Assembly: GCA_016793115.1 (NCBI GenBank)
Contig: JAEUIN010000203.1
Location: 1-64,000 of the forward strand
Source of the DNA: Planctomycetaceae bacterium
GTDB taxonomy: Bacteria; Planctomycetota; Planctomycetia; Pirellulales; PNKZ01
Length of the DNA stretch: 64,000 nt
Direction: 5' to 3'
In this document: in pieces, positions 1 through 8,202 of the stretch
Position numbering within the stretch: the first letter of the stretch is position 1
Layout: every line of letters begins with the position of its first letter
The notes under the pieces: model-generated
Told to the model about the DNA's origin: nothing
Seen by the model: only the letters and a program-made list of their open reading frames with translations
The model's database searches: none
Position numbers and translations under genes: made by a program

Positions 1-97
1 GTTGTGGTCCCCATTCTTTTGTGCTCAAACGCCATTCTGCTGGGGGGGCCGCCGTTGGTCGGGTCGCGACGCACGGCATGCTTCACACAGTGTTCTG

Positions 98-418
98 TCA
101 CGCTTGCTGAACTTTGAAGTGTTCTGCGATTACCTCCGCACTGACCTTATGGTCCTCGCACCACGCCAGCGCCTCGTTTTCGGTTAGCGTGCGAATGTCT
201 TGCCCTTCATGGCAGCTTTGCGGGGAAGACCACGTCCGCCACTCTGTATTTGCACCACCCGTACCGTGGAGAAAAAACCGACCGTTCTGCGTTTTGAATA
301 GCCGCACATGGACAAAGTCGAATGAGTCGCATCTGCCGAATTCATACTCAGCGATCAATTCTGCCGTTGCCGTGTCATACACCAGCCCGTCGATCACCTT
401 GCTCGTCATCGCCTTCAT
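98..418 (-). CDS. small conserved hypothetical protein
   Basis: A protein of about 106 residues beginning MKAMTSKVIDG. I chose this ATG because an AGAGGAG ribosome-binding site sits about six bases upstream; a longer reading frame to 508 has no comparable signal. The sequence has the look of a family of short soluble proteins often found near mobile elements or plasmids, with a start like 'K-I-hydrophobic-G-x-x-Y-D-T-A-T-A' and a core like 'L-F-K-T-x-x-G-x-F-F-L-H-G-x-G-G'. No biochemical function is known to me for that family, and I see no membrane segment or signal peptide. The C-terminal part (ENEALAWCED) is acidic and probably helical. It is the only well-formed gene in the first 1.4 kb, which otherwise looks decayed. 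Confidence 0.75.
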   Translation of the reverse strand: MKAMTSKVIDGLVYDTATAELIAEYEFGRCDSFDFVHVRLFKTQNGRFFLHGTGGANTEWRTWSSPQSCHEGQDIRTLTENEALAWCEDHKVSAEVIAEHFKVQQA

Positions 419-859
419 TTCTACTCCTCTAATGTAGGTGTACGTAAATGCGGGAACTGCTCGTCCCGACATGCGAAATCTATTGGGCTTTGAAGAAATG
501 GAAAGCAACTTTTCGGTTGATCAACATCGATCAACTAAGTTCCACGAAGTTCCAGATCACTGAGGCTTCAACGTGCTGGTACAGGCAGTTGTGTGGAGTT
601 ACGATGCGAGCCGGAAGCTCGAATTCTCGGCCTGAATTTGAGAGATGCGAACATGGCAGAACCGAAAACGATGGCCCGACGTGGAACGCCACTGAAACGG
701 AAGAAGAAGCTGAAGCCGAAATAGGCAATCGAAGAATTGGGTGACACTGCCGAACAATTCCAAGCCTTCGACCTGTCGAATGAAGGCTACATAAGTCACC
801 GTCAGGATCGGCGGAACGTTGCTTTGTCAGATCATTAGAGAAGCCGTAGAACACCGGTT

Positions 860-1145
860 ATGGGCGATACGATCTCGCCGGGGCACTTACGAAAGATCGC
901 CTACGAGCTTCGGAAGCTCTGGCCTCGTATGGCAGCGATCTCGAAGTGGATCGAAGCAACGCCCCGACCTCGTACTCAAAGCCAAGCCCCGGCTCTACGG
1001 CATGGCGACAGACGGTCGCTATAAGACGCCTGAGGAAGCGGCCAAGCAGCTAATAAAATGGCTTGACCCAATCAAGCTACAACCGGCCGAGGGCAGACAG
1101 ACGATACGGCCGAAGACTAGGCAACGGCACAAATCGACGGAGTAG
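860..1145 (+). pseudogene. decayed small gene, frameshifted
   Basis: Two overlapping frames look coding in succession. From the ATG at 860 the frame reads a helical basic segment (HLRKIAYELRKLWPRMAAI) and then loses its coding character; it stops at 1022-1024. In another frame, from about 975, the text becomes plausible again (RLYGMATDGRYKTPEEAAKQ) and stops at 1143-1145. The simplest reading is one small gene of about 90 codons with an internal frameshift near 955-980. I do not recognise the family. The surrounding 430-1400 interval contains no other convincing gene. Alternatively these are two short overlapping genes (860-1024 and 1002-1145), or chance frames. Confidence 0.35.
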
Positions 1146-1413
1146 CCGTGCTCAACTCGCTCGGCGGTGTAGAGGACGAACGGATGGGACGACGACGCAA
1201 ACAAGCGTTGGAATAAGCTGGCAATAATGGTTTCGCAGTGCGGAATTCTTCCCAATCACTGAAAATCTTGGGGAGCAGTTCCGTCTGCATAGCATCACTC
1301 ACCCTGATGCTGCCAAACCGCATTCAGCCCTTCAACCCGTGAGTTGGGCTGATCCATATCGATCCACGTTTTTCCACCCTGTTAGACATCTGTTAGAGGT
1401 GGGGCAGGTATCA

Positions 1414-1457
1414 AAAGGAAAAGGGTTTACGACCCGAAGCCGTAAACCCTTTCCTTT
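1414..1457 (-). terminator. long inverted repeat after tRNA-Leu
   Basis: A 17-base arm (1414-1430) and a 16-base arm (1442-1457) are complementary apart from one bulged base, separated by 11 bases. It begins eight bases past the 3' end of the tRNA on the minus strand, the expected place for a tRNA terminator; the A/T-rich outer ends of the arms would give a short U-rich tail. An unusually perfect hairpin like this could also be the end of a mobile element. Confidence 0.6.
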
Positions 1458-1464
1458 CAAGCAG

Positions 1465-1548
1465 TGCGGACGAGAGGAGTTGAACCTCCAAGGTATTGCT
1501 ACCACTAGAGCCTGAATCTAGCGCGTCTGCCAATTCCGCCACGTCCGC
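1465..1548 (-). tRNA. tRNA-Leu (anticodon CAG)
   Basis: The minus strand folds as a class II tRNA. The acceptor stem is GCGGACG/CGTCCGC (1542-1548 with 1466-1472), and the discriminator A is at 1465. The anticodon stem is CTAGA/TCTAG around the loop TTCAGGC, giving anticodon CAG. There is a long variable arm (GTGGTAGCAATACCTTG region) typical of tRNA-Leu, and a canonical T arm with the loop TTCAACT. The 3' CCA is not encoded. The 3' end faces the gene-poor 1-1460 region, the usual geometry for integration of elements that target tRNA genes. Confidence 0.93.
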
Positions 1549-1570
1549 TCGGTTTTCGCTTCGATTTGAG

Positions 1571-1598
1571 GCAAATCCGGCGGCAAAGCCGAATTTGC
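1571..1598. repeat. short imperfect hairpin upstream of tRNA-Leu/hisE
   Basis: GCAAAT (1571-1576) pairs with ATTTGC (1593-1598), and CGGC (1579-1582) pairs with GCCG (1588-1591), around the loop GGCAAA. It lies in the spacer between the tRNA-Leu gene and hisE, which are transcribed away from each other. Its role is unknown; it could be a transcript leader structure or a small dispersed repeat. Confidence 0.4.
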
Positions 1599-1797
1599 TA
1601 CGGCCGCTCAGGTGCGACCCTCGTCCTGCAAGCGAAGCACTATTTTATAGGTGACACGGCGAAAGTTCGCAAGGCTCGCGCCGCGGTTCGCCGACGTCCT
1701 CGGCGATTGCCGGAATTCCCACGGCGACTTACGATGGAAGATTAACGATTTCGCCGCCGGCACGGCCGGGGCAAGCTCAAGTCGAGGTGCTCGCAGC

Positions 1798-2148
1798 GTG
1801 GAAGAATCCGGCCAAGTGCTTTGCCAATTGATGGCGACCATCGAAGAACGGAAAGCCGCGCCGTCGGAGAAATCGTATACCTCGAAACTCTTGGCCGGCG
1901 GCGTCGTGAAAATCGGCGGCAAGATCCGGGAAGAGGCTGCGGAAGTCGCGGAAGCCGCTGCCGAACCCGGCGAAGCCGGTCGAACGCACTTCATCTATGA
2001 GTGCGCCGATCTGGTTTATCACCTATTCGTGATGATGGCTCACAACGGCGTCGCGCTCGCTGAAGTCGAAGCCGAGTTAGCCCGCCGCTTCGGGATTTCC
2101 GGCCTGGAAGAGAAGGCCTCGCGTCCGCCTAAACCAGATAAGTCTTAG
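1798..2148 (+). CDS. hisE: phosphoribosyl-ATP pyrophosphatase
   Basis: The protein hydrolyses phosphoribosyl-ATP to phosphoribosyl-AMP and pyrophosphate, the second step of histidine synthesis, in the cytoplasm. The sequence shows the expected all-alpha MazG-like fold: MATIEERKAA near the start, then SYTSKLLAGG, then metal-binding acidic motifs REEAAEVAEA and ECADLVYH. I placed the start at the GTG at 1798 because the family begins only 10-15 residues before 'IEERK' and a GAGG lies ten bases upstream; this gives 116 residues, normal for a stand-alone HisE without the HisI domain. The frame is open further upstream (to 1651), but that part has no family similarity. The ATG at 1831 is an alternative start. 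hisG follows after 26 bases, so the two probably form one transcript. Confidence 0.88.
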   Translation: MEESGQVLCQLMATIEERKAAPSEKSYTSKLLAGGVVKIGGKIREEAAEVAEAAAEPGEAGRTHFIYECADLVYHLFVMMAHNGVALAEVEAELARRFGISGLEEKASRPPKPDKS

Positions 2149-2174
2149 TCGCACCAATCAACCGAGATCGAATC

Positions 2175-3026
2175 ATGGATAGCTTGCGCATCGGGGTGCC
2201 CAGCAAGGGCCGCTTGGCCGAACTTGCCGCGGAATTGTTGAAAGACGCCGGCCTGCATTTTCGTCGCCAAGAGCGCAGCCTCTTCGCGCGCTGCAAAGAA
2301 CTTCCGGTCGACATCACCTTTCTGCGCACGGAAGACATCCCCGTGCTATGCGCCGAAGGGGCGATCGATATGGGCATCACCGGCAGCGACTTGATCGCCG
2401 AAAGCCAAGCCGAAGTCGAACGCCGGCTCGACCTGGGCGTGGGGCAGTGCAAACTCTCGATTTGCGTGCCCGACGACGCCCCTTACACTTCGCCCAAGCA
2501 ACTCGCCGGTAAGCGAATTGCCACGAGCTTCCCCAACAACACGGCGGCCTATCTCAGGCAACATGGCGCAACGGCCCATTTGGTCAACTTGAACGGATCG
2601 GTGGAATCGATGATCGCGCTCGGCGTGGCCGACGCCATCGTCGACCTCGTCGAAACCGGCAGCACGTTGGCCGCGAACCGACTGAAGATTCTGACCGATA
2701 TCGGCTCTTACCAGACCGTGCTGATTCAGAACGGTCGCAAACGAATGACGGAAACGGCCGATCGTGTCGTTCGCCGCTTGGAGGGGGTCGTCATCGCTCG
2801 GGCTTATTCGCTGCTTGAGTACAACGTGCCCCGGGCTAAGCTGGCCGAAGCGGAAAGCATTACGCCCGGCTTCCGCTCTCCGACAGTCAGCGCCCTGGAA
2901 GACCCAAGTTGGTGCGCCGTACGGGCCATGGTCAAACGCAGCGAAGTCATTCAGATTATGGAAAAGCTCGAGGCACTCGGAGCAGGCGCCATTCTGGAGA
3001 CCGAAATCAAGAACTGCCGACTTTAG
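2175..3026 (+). CDS. hisG: ATP phosphoribosyltransferase, long form
   Basis: The protein joins ATP and PRPP to phosphoribosyl-ATP, the committed and feedback-controlled first step of histidine synthesis. It is 283 residues, the length of the long HisG form, which carries its own C-terminal regulatory domain and needs no HisZ partner. The N-terminus (MDSLRIGVPSKGRLAELA) matches the catalytic domain. GAIDMGITGSDLI and the phosphate-binding DLVETGSTLAANRL are both present, and the last 70 or so residues (from about PGFRSPTVSALED) fit the ACT-like regulatory domain that binds histidine. It lies 26 bases after hisE; no other his genes are in the window, so the pathway is scattered. Confidence 0.96.
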   Translation: MDSLRIGVPSKGRLAELAAELLKDAGLHFRRQERSLFARCKELPVDITFLRTEDIPVLCAEGAIDMGITGSDLIAESQAEVERRLDLGVGQCKLSICVPDDAPYTSPKQLAGKRIATSFPNNTAAYLRQHGATAHLVNLNGSVESMIALGVADAIVDLVETGSTLAANRLKILTDIGSYQTVLIQNGRKRMTETADRVVRRLEGVVIARAYSLLEYNVPRAKLAEAESITPGFRSPTVSALEDPSWCAVRAMVKRSEVIQIMEKLEALGAGAILETEIKNCRL

Positions 3027-3056
3027 TCCGGTGCGATAACTGAAAGTTCGCGGTGA

Positions 3057-3677
3057 CTACGGCCGGCGCTGCAAGAGCGCGGCTAATTGTAGTTTGACTT
3101 GCTCGAACTGTTCCGGCGTATAACCCAACCAAGCCCCGACGATCGAGCCGTCGCGGTCGATAAGGAATGTTGCCGGAATTCCGCCGGGCCGAAGCGTGCT
3201 CGCCAACCCGTCGCGAGTGACGCCGCGAGGATCGGCATACGCCGGCAACTCGAACCGACGAGACTTAAGAAACATCGCCGTTTCTTCACGAAGCGCCTCC
3301 AAATCGTCGGCCGCCCCGAGATCGCCGCACGATACGGCCACGAGTCGAAAGTCGGAGCGGTCTCGATACCGGCGATAAAGCTCATCGAGATGCGGCAGTT
3401 CTTCGACGCAGGGGCCGCACCAAGTCGCCCAAAAATTGAGCAATACGACGCGCCCCTGTAAGTCGCTAAGCTGGAGCGCTTCGGCATGAGGTACCAGCGG
3501 GCGGACTTCGAACGTCGTCAACTTCTGGGGCGGCGCAGTCCGCACGAATACAAGGTAGAGACCTATCACCGCCGCGGCGATTAATAAAAATCCCCACTGT
3601 GACGAACCGCTTCGCAATTCCACCGGTTGCATAATTCGACTCGCCTTCACAGCCGCGTCCCGCTCCCGATCCAACAT
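3057..3677 (-). CDS. membrane-anchored TlpA/ResA-like thioredoxin
   Basis: A thiol-disulfide protein of about 206 residues acting outside the cytoplasmic membrane. From the ATG at 3677 it has a short cytoplasmic part, one membrane segment (about residues 29-45, WGFLLIAAAVIGLYLVFV), then a thioredoxin fold with the active site WATWCGPC (Cys87 and Cys90). The ARGV-type cis-proline region is at GIPATFLIDRDG. Such proteins reduce or transfer disulfides during cytochrome c maturation or envelope protein folding. The frame is open to a TTG at 3743, and the ATG at 3632 is also possible. It is convergent with hisG and divergent from the CNNM gene. The substrate cannot be told from sequence. Confidence 0.88.
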   Translation of the reverse strand: MLDRERDAAVKASRIMQPVELRSGSSQWGFLLIAAAVIGLYLVFVRTAPPQKLTTFEVRPLVPHAEALQLSDLQGRVVLLNFWATWCGPCVEELPHLDELYRRYRDRSDFRLVAVSCGDLGAADDLEALREETAMFLKSRRFELPAYADPRGVTRDGLASTLRPGGIPATFLIDRDGSIVGAWLGYTPEQFEQVKLQLAALLQRRP

Positions 3678-3858
3678 GAATAATCGAGGTTTTTCTCTCG
3701 ACGACAAGCGGTAAATCACTCGAAATGGCGAGTGCGTGATCAACGGCGCGTTAAACCCGGCTGGAACGACGACCCGCCGCGGTTACAATTCGGGCCTGCC
3801 GAGCTCTGTCGCACCGGCGCGCTCGGCGGTTTTTCGTTATCAGTCGATTGAGAACTCG

Positions 3859-5256
3859 ATGTCGTTGAGCGTCGTTCTGATCATGCTGGCCATGGTGGCG
3901 CTCAACGCGCTGCTGGCCGCATACGAAATTGCTTTGGCCAGCGTCACGCTCGGTCGACTCAAAATGATGGCCGATGAGCATCGCCACGGCGCGAAAGCCG
4001 CGATGCACATGAAAGAAAACATGGAGGCCAGCCTCGCCGTGGTGCAACTCGGCATTACGCTGGTCGGCGCGATCGCCGCCGCGACGGGCGGAGCCGGAGC
4101 CGAGGAATCTCTTTCGCCGGCCTTGGAGCAGCACCTGGCCCTTTCTCCTCGCTGGGCCGATTTGACTGCCTTGGTTCTGTTAGTCGTTCCCTTGAGTGCC
4201 GTAACGATCGTCGTCGGCGAACTCATTCCCAAAGTGTTCGCTCTCAAAAACAAGGAGTGGGTTTGTCTCAAGTTGTCGCCGGCCATGCATCTGCTGTCGC
4301 TGGTCACTTTTCCGGCCGTTTGGCTGCTTGAAGCCAGTTCGACGACGATCCTCGACTGGAGCGAGCGACGTTGGCGCCCGCAGCTCGACGGCCACAAGCA
4401 CGAAGTCGCTGAAATGCAGGAATTGCGGGCCGTCGTGGCTTTGGCTCGCACGTCGCGTTTGATCGGCACGCAAGAAGAGCGCATTATCCTCGGCGCGGCT
4501 CGCCTGTCGGCGCGAAAAATGGCGGAAGTCATGATTCCGCTCGACGACGTCGTGACGCTCGATCTCGATCACACGATGGCCGAAAGCCTGTTGATTGCGC
4601 ACACCGACATGCACACCAGGTTTCCGGTCTGCGAACACGCGGGCGACCGGCAGTCGATTTGCGGTTACGTGAACTTTAAAGATATCGTCAGCGAATTGCG
4701 TTTGAGCCCCGATTACCCGTCGCTACGAGGCATCGTCCGTTCGCTACCGTCGATCGACGCGGAGATTACGCTTTCCGCCGGTCTGGAACAGATGATCCGC
4801 GAGCACACGCACATTGCGCTGGTCCGTGATCCGTCGCGGCAAATCGTCGGCATGGTGAGCTTGGAAGACATCATGGAAGAACTCGTGGGGGATATTCTCG
4901 ACGAGTTTGATCGCGCGCCCACTCACTTCGCCTATAGCGGCAGCGGTTGGGTCGCCGGCGGCGGAGTCGCACTGGAGCGTCTTGAACAGGCTTCGGGCGT
5001 TCGCTTCGATCGCACGAAGATTCCTCCGGATTATCGCACGATTGACGACCTGATTCGCGGTTCGGTCCATCGACCGGTTCGCGGCGGCGATATTATTCGC
5101 AACGGCGGACTGCGTTTTCTGGTTCGGAAAGTCCGTCGCCAACACGTACTCGAAGTGCAGATTACCCGCGAAGATGCGGGCCGCGCGCTGGAACCCGACC
5201 ACGTCGCGACCGAGCCTACGGACGCCGCACCTTTGAGGCGGCCGACCGACTTATGA
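3859..5256 (+). CDS. CNNM/CBS-domain transporter-like protein (hemolysin C/CorC family)
   Basis: A membrane protein of about 465 residues. The N-terminal part is a DUF21/CNNM domain with several hydrophobic segments (MSLSVVLIMLAMVALNALLA, then VVQLGITLVGAIAAA, LTALVLLVVPLSAVTIVVGE) and the conserved GELIPKVFALKN. It is followed by a CBS pair (MAEVMIPLDDVVTLD ... ICGYVNFKDIV, then IVGMVSLEDIMEELVGDI) and a C-terminal CorC/HlyC transporter-associated domain. Relatives take part in Mg2+ or Co2+ handling, and the CBS domains bind adenine nucleotides. I use the ATG at 3859; the frame is open to 3736 but that extension is not family-like. The stop overlaps the next start by four bases (ATGA), suggesting translational coupling. 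Confidence 0.9.
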   Translation: MSLSVVLIMLAMVALNALLAAYEIALASVTLGRLKMMADEHRHGAKAAMHMKENMEASLAVVQLGITLVGAIAAATGGAGAEESLSPALEQHLALSPRWADLTALVLLVVPLSAVTIVVGELIPKVFALKNKEWVCLKLSPAMHLLSLVTFPAVWLLEASSTTILDWSERRWRPQLDGHKHEVAEMQELRAVVALARTSRLIGTQEERIILGAARLSARKMAEVMIPLDDVVTLDLDHTMAESLLIAHTDMHTRFPVCEHAGDRQSICGYVNFKDIVSELRLSPDYPSLRGIVRSLPSIDAEITLSAGLEQMIREHTHIALVRDPSRQIVGMVSLEDIMEELVGDILDEFDRAPTHFAYSGSGWVAGGGVALERLEQASGVRFDRTKIPPDYRTIDDLIRGSVHRPVRGGDIIRNGGLRFLVRKVRRQHVLEVQITREDAGRALEPDHVATEPTDAAPLRRPTDL

Positions 5257-5831
5257 AACTGGAAGTCGAGCAAAAGTACCGAATCGAGCGACCCGACGAA
5301 CTTCGGCGGCTGTTAACGCACTTAGGGGCGTCGTTCCGGCCTGCCGTTCGGCAGATCGACTCGTATTTCAATCATCCCTCCAGGGACTTCGCCCAGACCG
5401 ACGAGGCGCTGCGAATTCGAACGATCGGCAAGCGCAATTTCGTCACTTACAAAGGACCGAAGCTCGATTCTCGGGTTAAGACGCGAAGGGAGTTGGAGCA
5501 ACCGCTTGCCGACGGCGCCGAAGCCGCCGACCGTTTCTGCGAGCTTTTGACCGCCCTCGGCTTTCGCGCTACGGCCGTGGTCGCCAAATGGCGAGCGTCG
5601 GCCGAAGTCGATTGGCGCGATACCAAATATGAACTCGCTTGGGACACGGTCGACGCGCTCGGGGAGTTTCTGGAAATTGAGTTAGTGGTCGACGAAACCG
5701 AACGCGAATCGGCGCAAACGCGGATTGCCGCATTGGAAACGGAACTCCAATGCAATTCGGTCGAGCGCCGCAGCTATCTTGAAATGGTGCTCGCACGCGG
5801 ATCAAACCCGCGAAATAGCCCAGCGACTTAA
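5253..5831 (+). CDS. CYTH-domain protein (CyaB/thiamine triphosphatase-like)
   Basis: The 192-residue protein opens with the diagnostic E-x-E-x-K signature (LEVEQKY, Glu4, Glu6, Lys8) of CYTH triphosphate-tunnel enzymes. It also has the arginine/lysine strands of the tunnel: LRIRTIGKRNFVTYKGPK and a later ATAVVAKWRASAEV. CYTH enzymes hydrolyse inorganic tripolyphosphate or thiamine triphosphate, or act as class IV adenylate cyclases; sequence alone does not separate these. The 'LGEFLEIELVV' segment supports the CyaB-like branch. The start overlaps the end of the CNNM gene by four bases. Confidence 0.88.
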   Translation: MKLEVEQKYRIERPDELRRLLTHLGASFRPAVRQIDSYFNHPSRDFAQTDEALRIRTIGKRNFVTYKGPKLDSRVKTRRELEQPLADGAEAADRFCELLTALGFRATAVVAKWRASAEVDWRDTKYELAWDTVDALGEFLEIELVVDETERESAQTRIAALETELQCNSVERRSYLEMVLARGSNPRNSPAT

Positions 5832-5929
5832 GCAGCGCCGATTCTCTAAAATCGGCCCCCCGTTGCAAACGATGCAAACGCCTAGCATGATGACGCGCAA
5901 CGCCTTACCGCTTTGCGTCGGAGATCAGC

Positions 5930-7813
5930 ATGCTTCGTTGCTTCTCGTTCCAATTCGCAGCCCTCTTCGTTTGTTGCCTCACGTCGCTGTCTGCGGCGGA
6001 ACTCGGACCGTACGAAGTCGACGTCGCGGTCGACGTCATGGTTCCGATGCGCGACGGCGTTAAGCTGGCCACGGACGTCTACCGTCCCGCTCGCGACGGC
6101 AAGCCAATCGGCGATAAAACCGCCGTGATTCTGACTCGAACGCCCTATGGCAAGGGCGACGGCAAGTCCGCCGACGCCCGCTACTTCGCCTCGCACGGCT
6201 ACACCGCCGTGATTCAAGACACCCGCGGGCGATACAACTCCGAGGGGGTCTGGCGTTGGCTCAGCGACGACGGCCCAGACGGCGTCGACTGCGCCGCTTG
6301 GATCGCCGCCCAGCCGTGGTCGAACGGCCGCATCGGCATGATGGGCACCAGCTACGTAGGCGGCACCCAGCATGCGCTGGCGATGGCCCAGTCGCCGCAT
6401 CTCAAAACGATCATCCCGGTCGACGCCGTTTCAAATATGGGACGGCAAAGCATGCGCAACGCCGGGGCCTTTGAGCTACGGTTTTGGAATTGGATCATGC
6501 TCAACGCCGGCAAGGGGAGCAGCGCATCGCAAGACCCTGCCCGCGCCGCCGCATTGAAGGAAATGGCCGACCATCGGCATGCGTACCTCGCCAATTTGCC
6601 CCTCCGTCGCGGAACGACGCCGCTCAAGTTTGCTCCTGACTACGAAAAATGGCTCATCGAAGCGATGCGCCACGGCAAGAACGACGACTACTGGAAGCAA
6701 AACGCGATTCTCGACTATCCGGAACTGTATCAGGATATTCCGGTCTATCTCGTCGGCGGGTGGTACGACTCCTGGGCCGGCAACACTTCGGCGAACTTCA
6801 CCGCACTCTCGGAACGACTCAAAAGCGACGTTTATCTCATCATGGGCCCGTGGATTCACGGCGCGCAGGGCAACTTCTCGCACGGACAAGTCAGCTTCGG
6901 CAAGGACGCGGCGATCGCCGACCCGCTCGCTTGGCGCAAGCAATGGTTCGACCGGTGGCTGCGCGACGACGAAACGTCGTTTGGTCAAAACGCTCCCTTC
7001 AAAACCAAGGTGCGGATCTTCGTCATGGGCACCGGCGACGGCTCGCGCGATGAAAAGGGGATGCTCCAACACGGCGGCTACTGGCGCGACGAAAACGAGT
7101 GGCCGCTCGAGCGGGCCGCTCCCACGCCTTACTACTTCGCGCGCGGCGGCCAACTGACGACCGAGCAACCCGCCGAGGCCGACGGCCGCAGCGCCACGGC
7201 CTTCTCTTTCGACCCTAAGAACCCGGTGCCGACGATCGGCGGCAACATCTCCTCCGGCAACGACATCATGCTGCAAGGCGCTTGGGATCAGCGCGGCGGC
7301 AAGCACATTTGGAACTATCAGGAACCGCTGCCGCTCTCCGTCCGCAACGACATTCTGGTGTTCCAAACGGCCCCGCTGAAAGAAGACGTGGAAGTCACCG
7401 GCGAAATCGAAGTCAAGCTGTGGGCCTCGTCCTCCGCCTTCGACACCGATTTCACCGCCAAACTGATCGACGTCTATCCCGCAAGCGAAACCACGCCCGG
7501 CGGGTTCGATCTCAACATCGGCGACGGCATCTTGCGGGCTCGCTTTCGCGAATCGCTCCAGGAAGAGAAGCTATTGCGGCCCGGGGAGGTTTATCCACTG
7601 ACAATCAAGCTCTATCCCACGTCGAACGTCTTCAAGAAGGGTCATCGCATCCGGGTCGACATTTCGAGCAGCAACTTTCCCCGCTTCGACGTGAATCCCA
7701 ACACCGGCGAGCCGCTGCAACAGCACCGCCGCATGCAAACGGCGGTCAACACGATCTACCACGATCATGCTCGGCCGTCGCATATCGTGCTGCCGATCGT
7801 CCCGATCAAGTAG
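5930..7813 (+). CDS. secreted CocE/NonD-family alpha/beta hydrolase
   Basis: A 627-residue exported hydrolase related to X-Pro dipeptidyl-peptidases and cocaine esterase. A signal peptide of about 23 residues (hydrophobic FAALFVCCLTSLSAA) precedes the mature part. The alpha/beta hydrolase domain begins with VMVPMRDGVKLATDVYRP and contains the oxyanion region RGRYNSEG. The nucleophile elbow is GTSYVGG (Ser141); acid and base candidates are in GGWYDSWAGN and GPWIHG. The C-terminal third is the jelly-roll domain of the family (VEVTGEIEVKLWASS and PLTIKLYPTSNVFKKGHRIRV). It probably cleaves an ester or amide outside the cytoplasm; the substrate is not predictable. GGAG lies about seven bases before the ATG. 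It seems to be a single-gene unit. Confidence 0.93.
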   Translation: MLRCFSFQFAALFVCCLTSLSAAELGPYEVDVAVDVMVPMRDGVKLATDVYRPARDGKPIGDKTAVILTRTPYGKGDGKSADARYFASHGYTAVIQDTRGRYNSEGVWRWLSDDGPDGVDCAAWIAAQPWSNGRIGMMGTSYVGGTQHALAMAQSPHLKTIIPVDAVSNMGRQSMRNAGAFELRFWNWIMLNAGKGSSASQDPARAAALKEMADHRHAYLANLPLRRGTTPLKFAPDYEKWLIEAMRHGKNDDYWKQNAILDYPELYQDIPVYLVGGWYDSWAGNTSANFTALSERLKSDVYLIMGPWIHGAQGNFSHGQVSFGKDAAIADPLAWRKQWFDRWLRDDETSFGQNAPFKTKVRIFVMGTGDGSRDEKGMLQHGGYWRDENEWPLERAAPTPYYFARGGQLTTEQPAEADGRSATAFSFDPKNPVPTIGGNISSGNDIMLQGAWDQRGGKHIWNYQEPLPLSVRNDILVFQTAPLKEDVEVTGEIEVKLWASSSAFDTDFTAKLIDVYPASETTPGGFDLNIGDGILRARFRESLQEEKLLRPGEVYPLTIKLYPTSNVFKKGHRIRVDISSSNFPRFDVNPNTGEPLQQHRRMQTAVNTIYHDHARPSHIVLPIVPIK

Positions 7814-8202
7814 TCAGTTTCGATCGGAGCCTCTACGCGAACGGGCGCGACACCCCCTCTATTGGGGCACTATCAAGCGTAAAAGGCCTGTTTTCCAGCC
7901 GTTTCATCGGTCCTAGGTCTCAGCGCGCTTCTCGCACTGTCCTCTGAGCGAAACTTCTTTTTTTTGCTCCTCACACACCGCGCGAGTGAGGCGCCTCGCG
8001 CCGTTGCGCTTCCCGCGCCGACGAGCGCCGAACGCGCGGTCCGGAATGTGCATAAGCGGCCCGCATGTTCGCCATTCGCCGCGGCGGCGCGGTCGGCGAA
8101 CCGCTCGCAACGCCGCAAGTCACGCGATTGCGATTCCGCAGACCTCGCCGCTCGCGGCAAATCACGAAGAAATGCCTTGACGGTTTCGCGCAGGAGCTAA
8201 GC
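7814..8202. other. non-coding spacer before the RND operon
   Basis: No convincing gene. A run of eight T bases (7958-7965) could be part of a terminator for the hydrolase gene, but I see no strong stem directly in front of it. The last 150 bases should hold the promoter of the efflux operon; a clear AGGAG ribosome-binding site precedes the ATG at 8203. The open frame that extends back to 8065 has arginine-rich, non-family sequence and was not taken as coding. Confidence 0.5.

Noticed and set aside
653..724. Possible 23-codon basic peptide starting MAEPKTMARRG
   Set aside because: Short, no clear ribosome-binding site and no recognisable family; may be part of the decayed region.
7958..7965. 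Run of eight T bases as a terminator of the CocE-like gene
   Set aside because: No convincing GC-rich stem lies directly in front of it, so I did not list it as a terminator.
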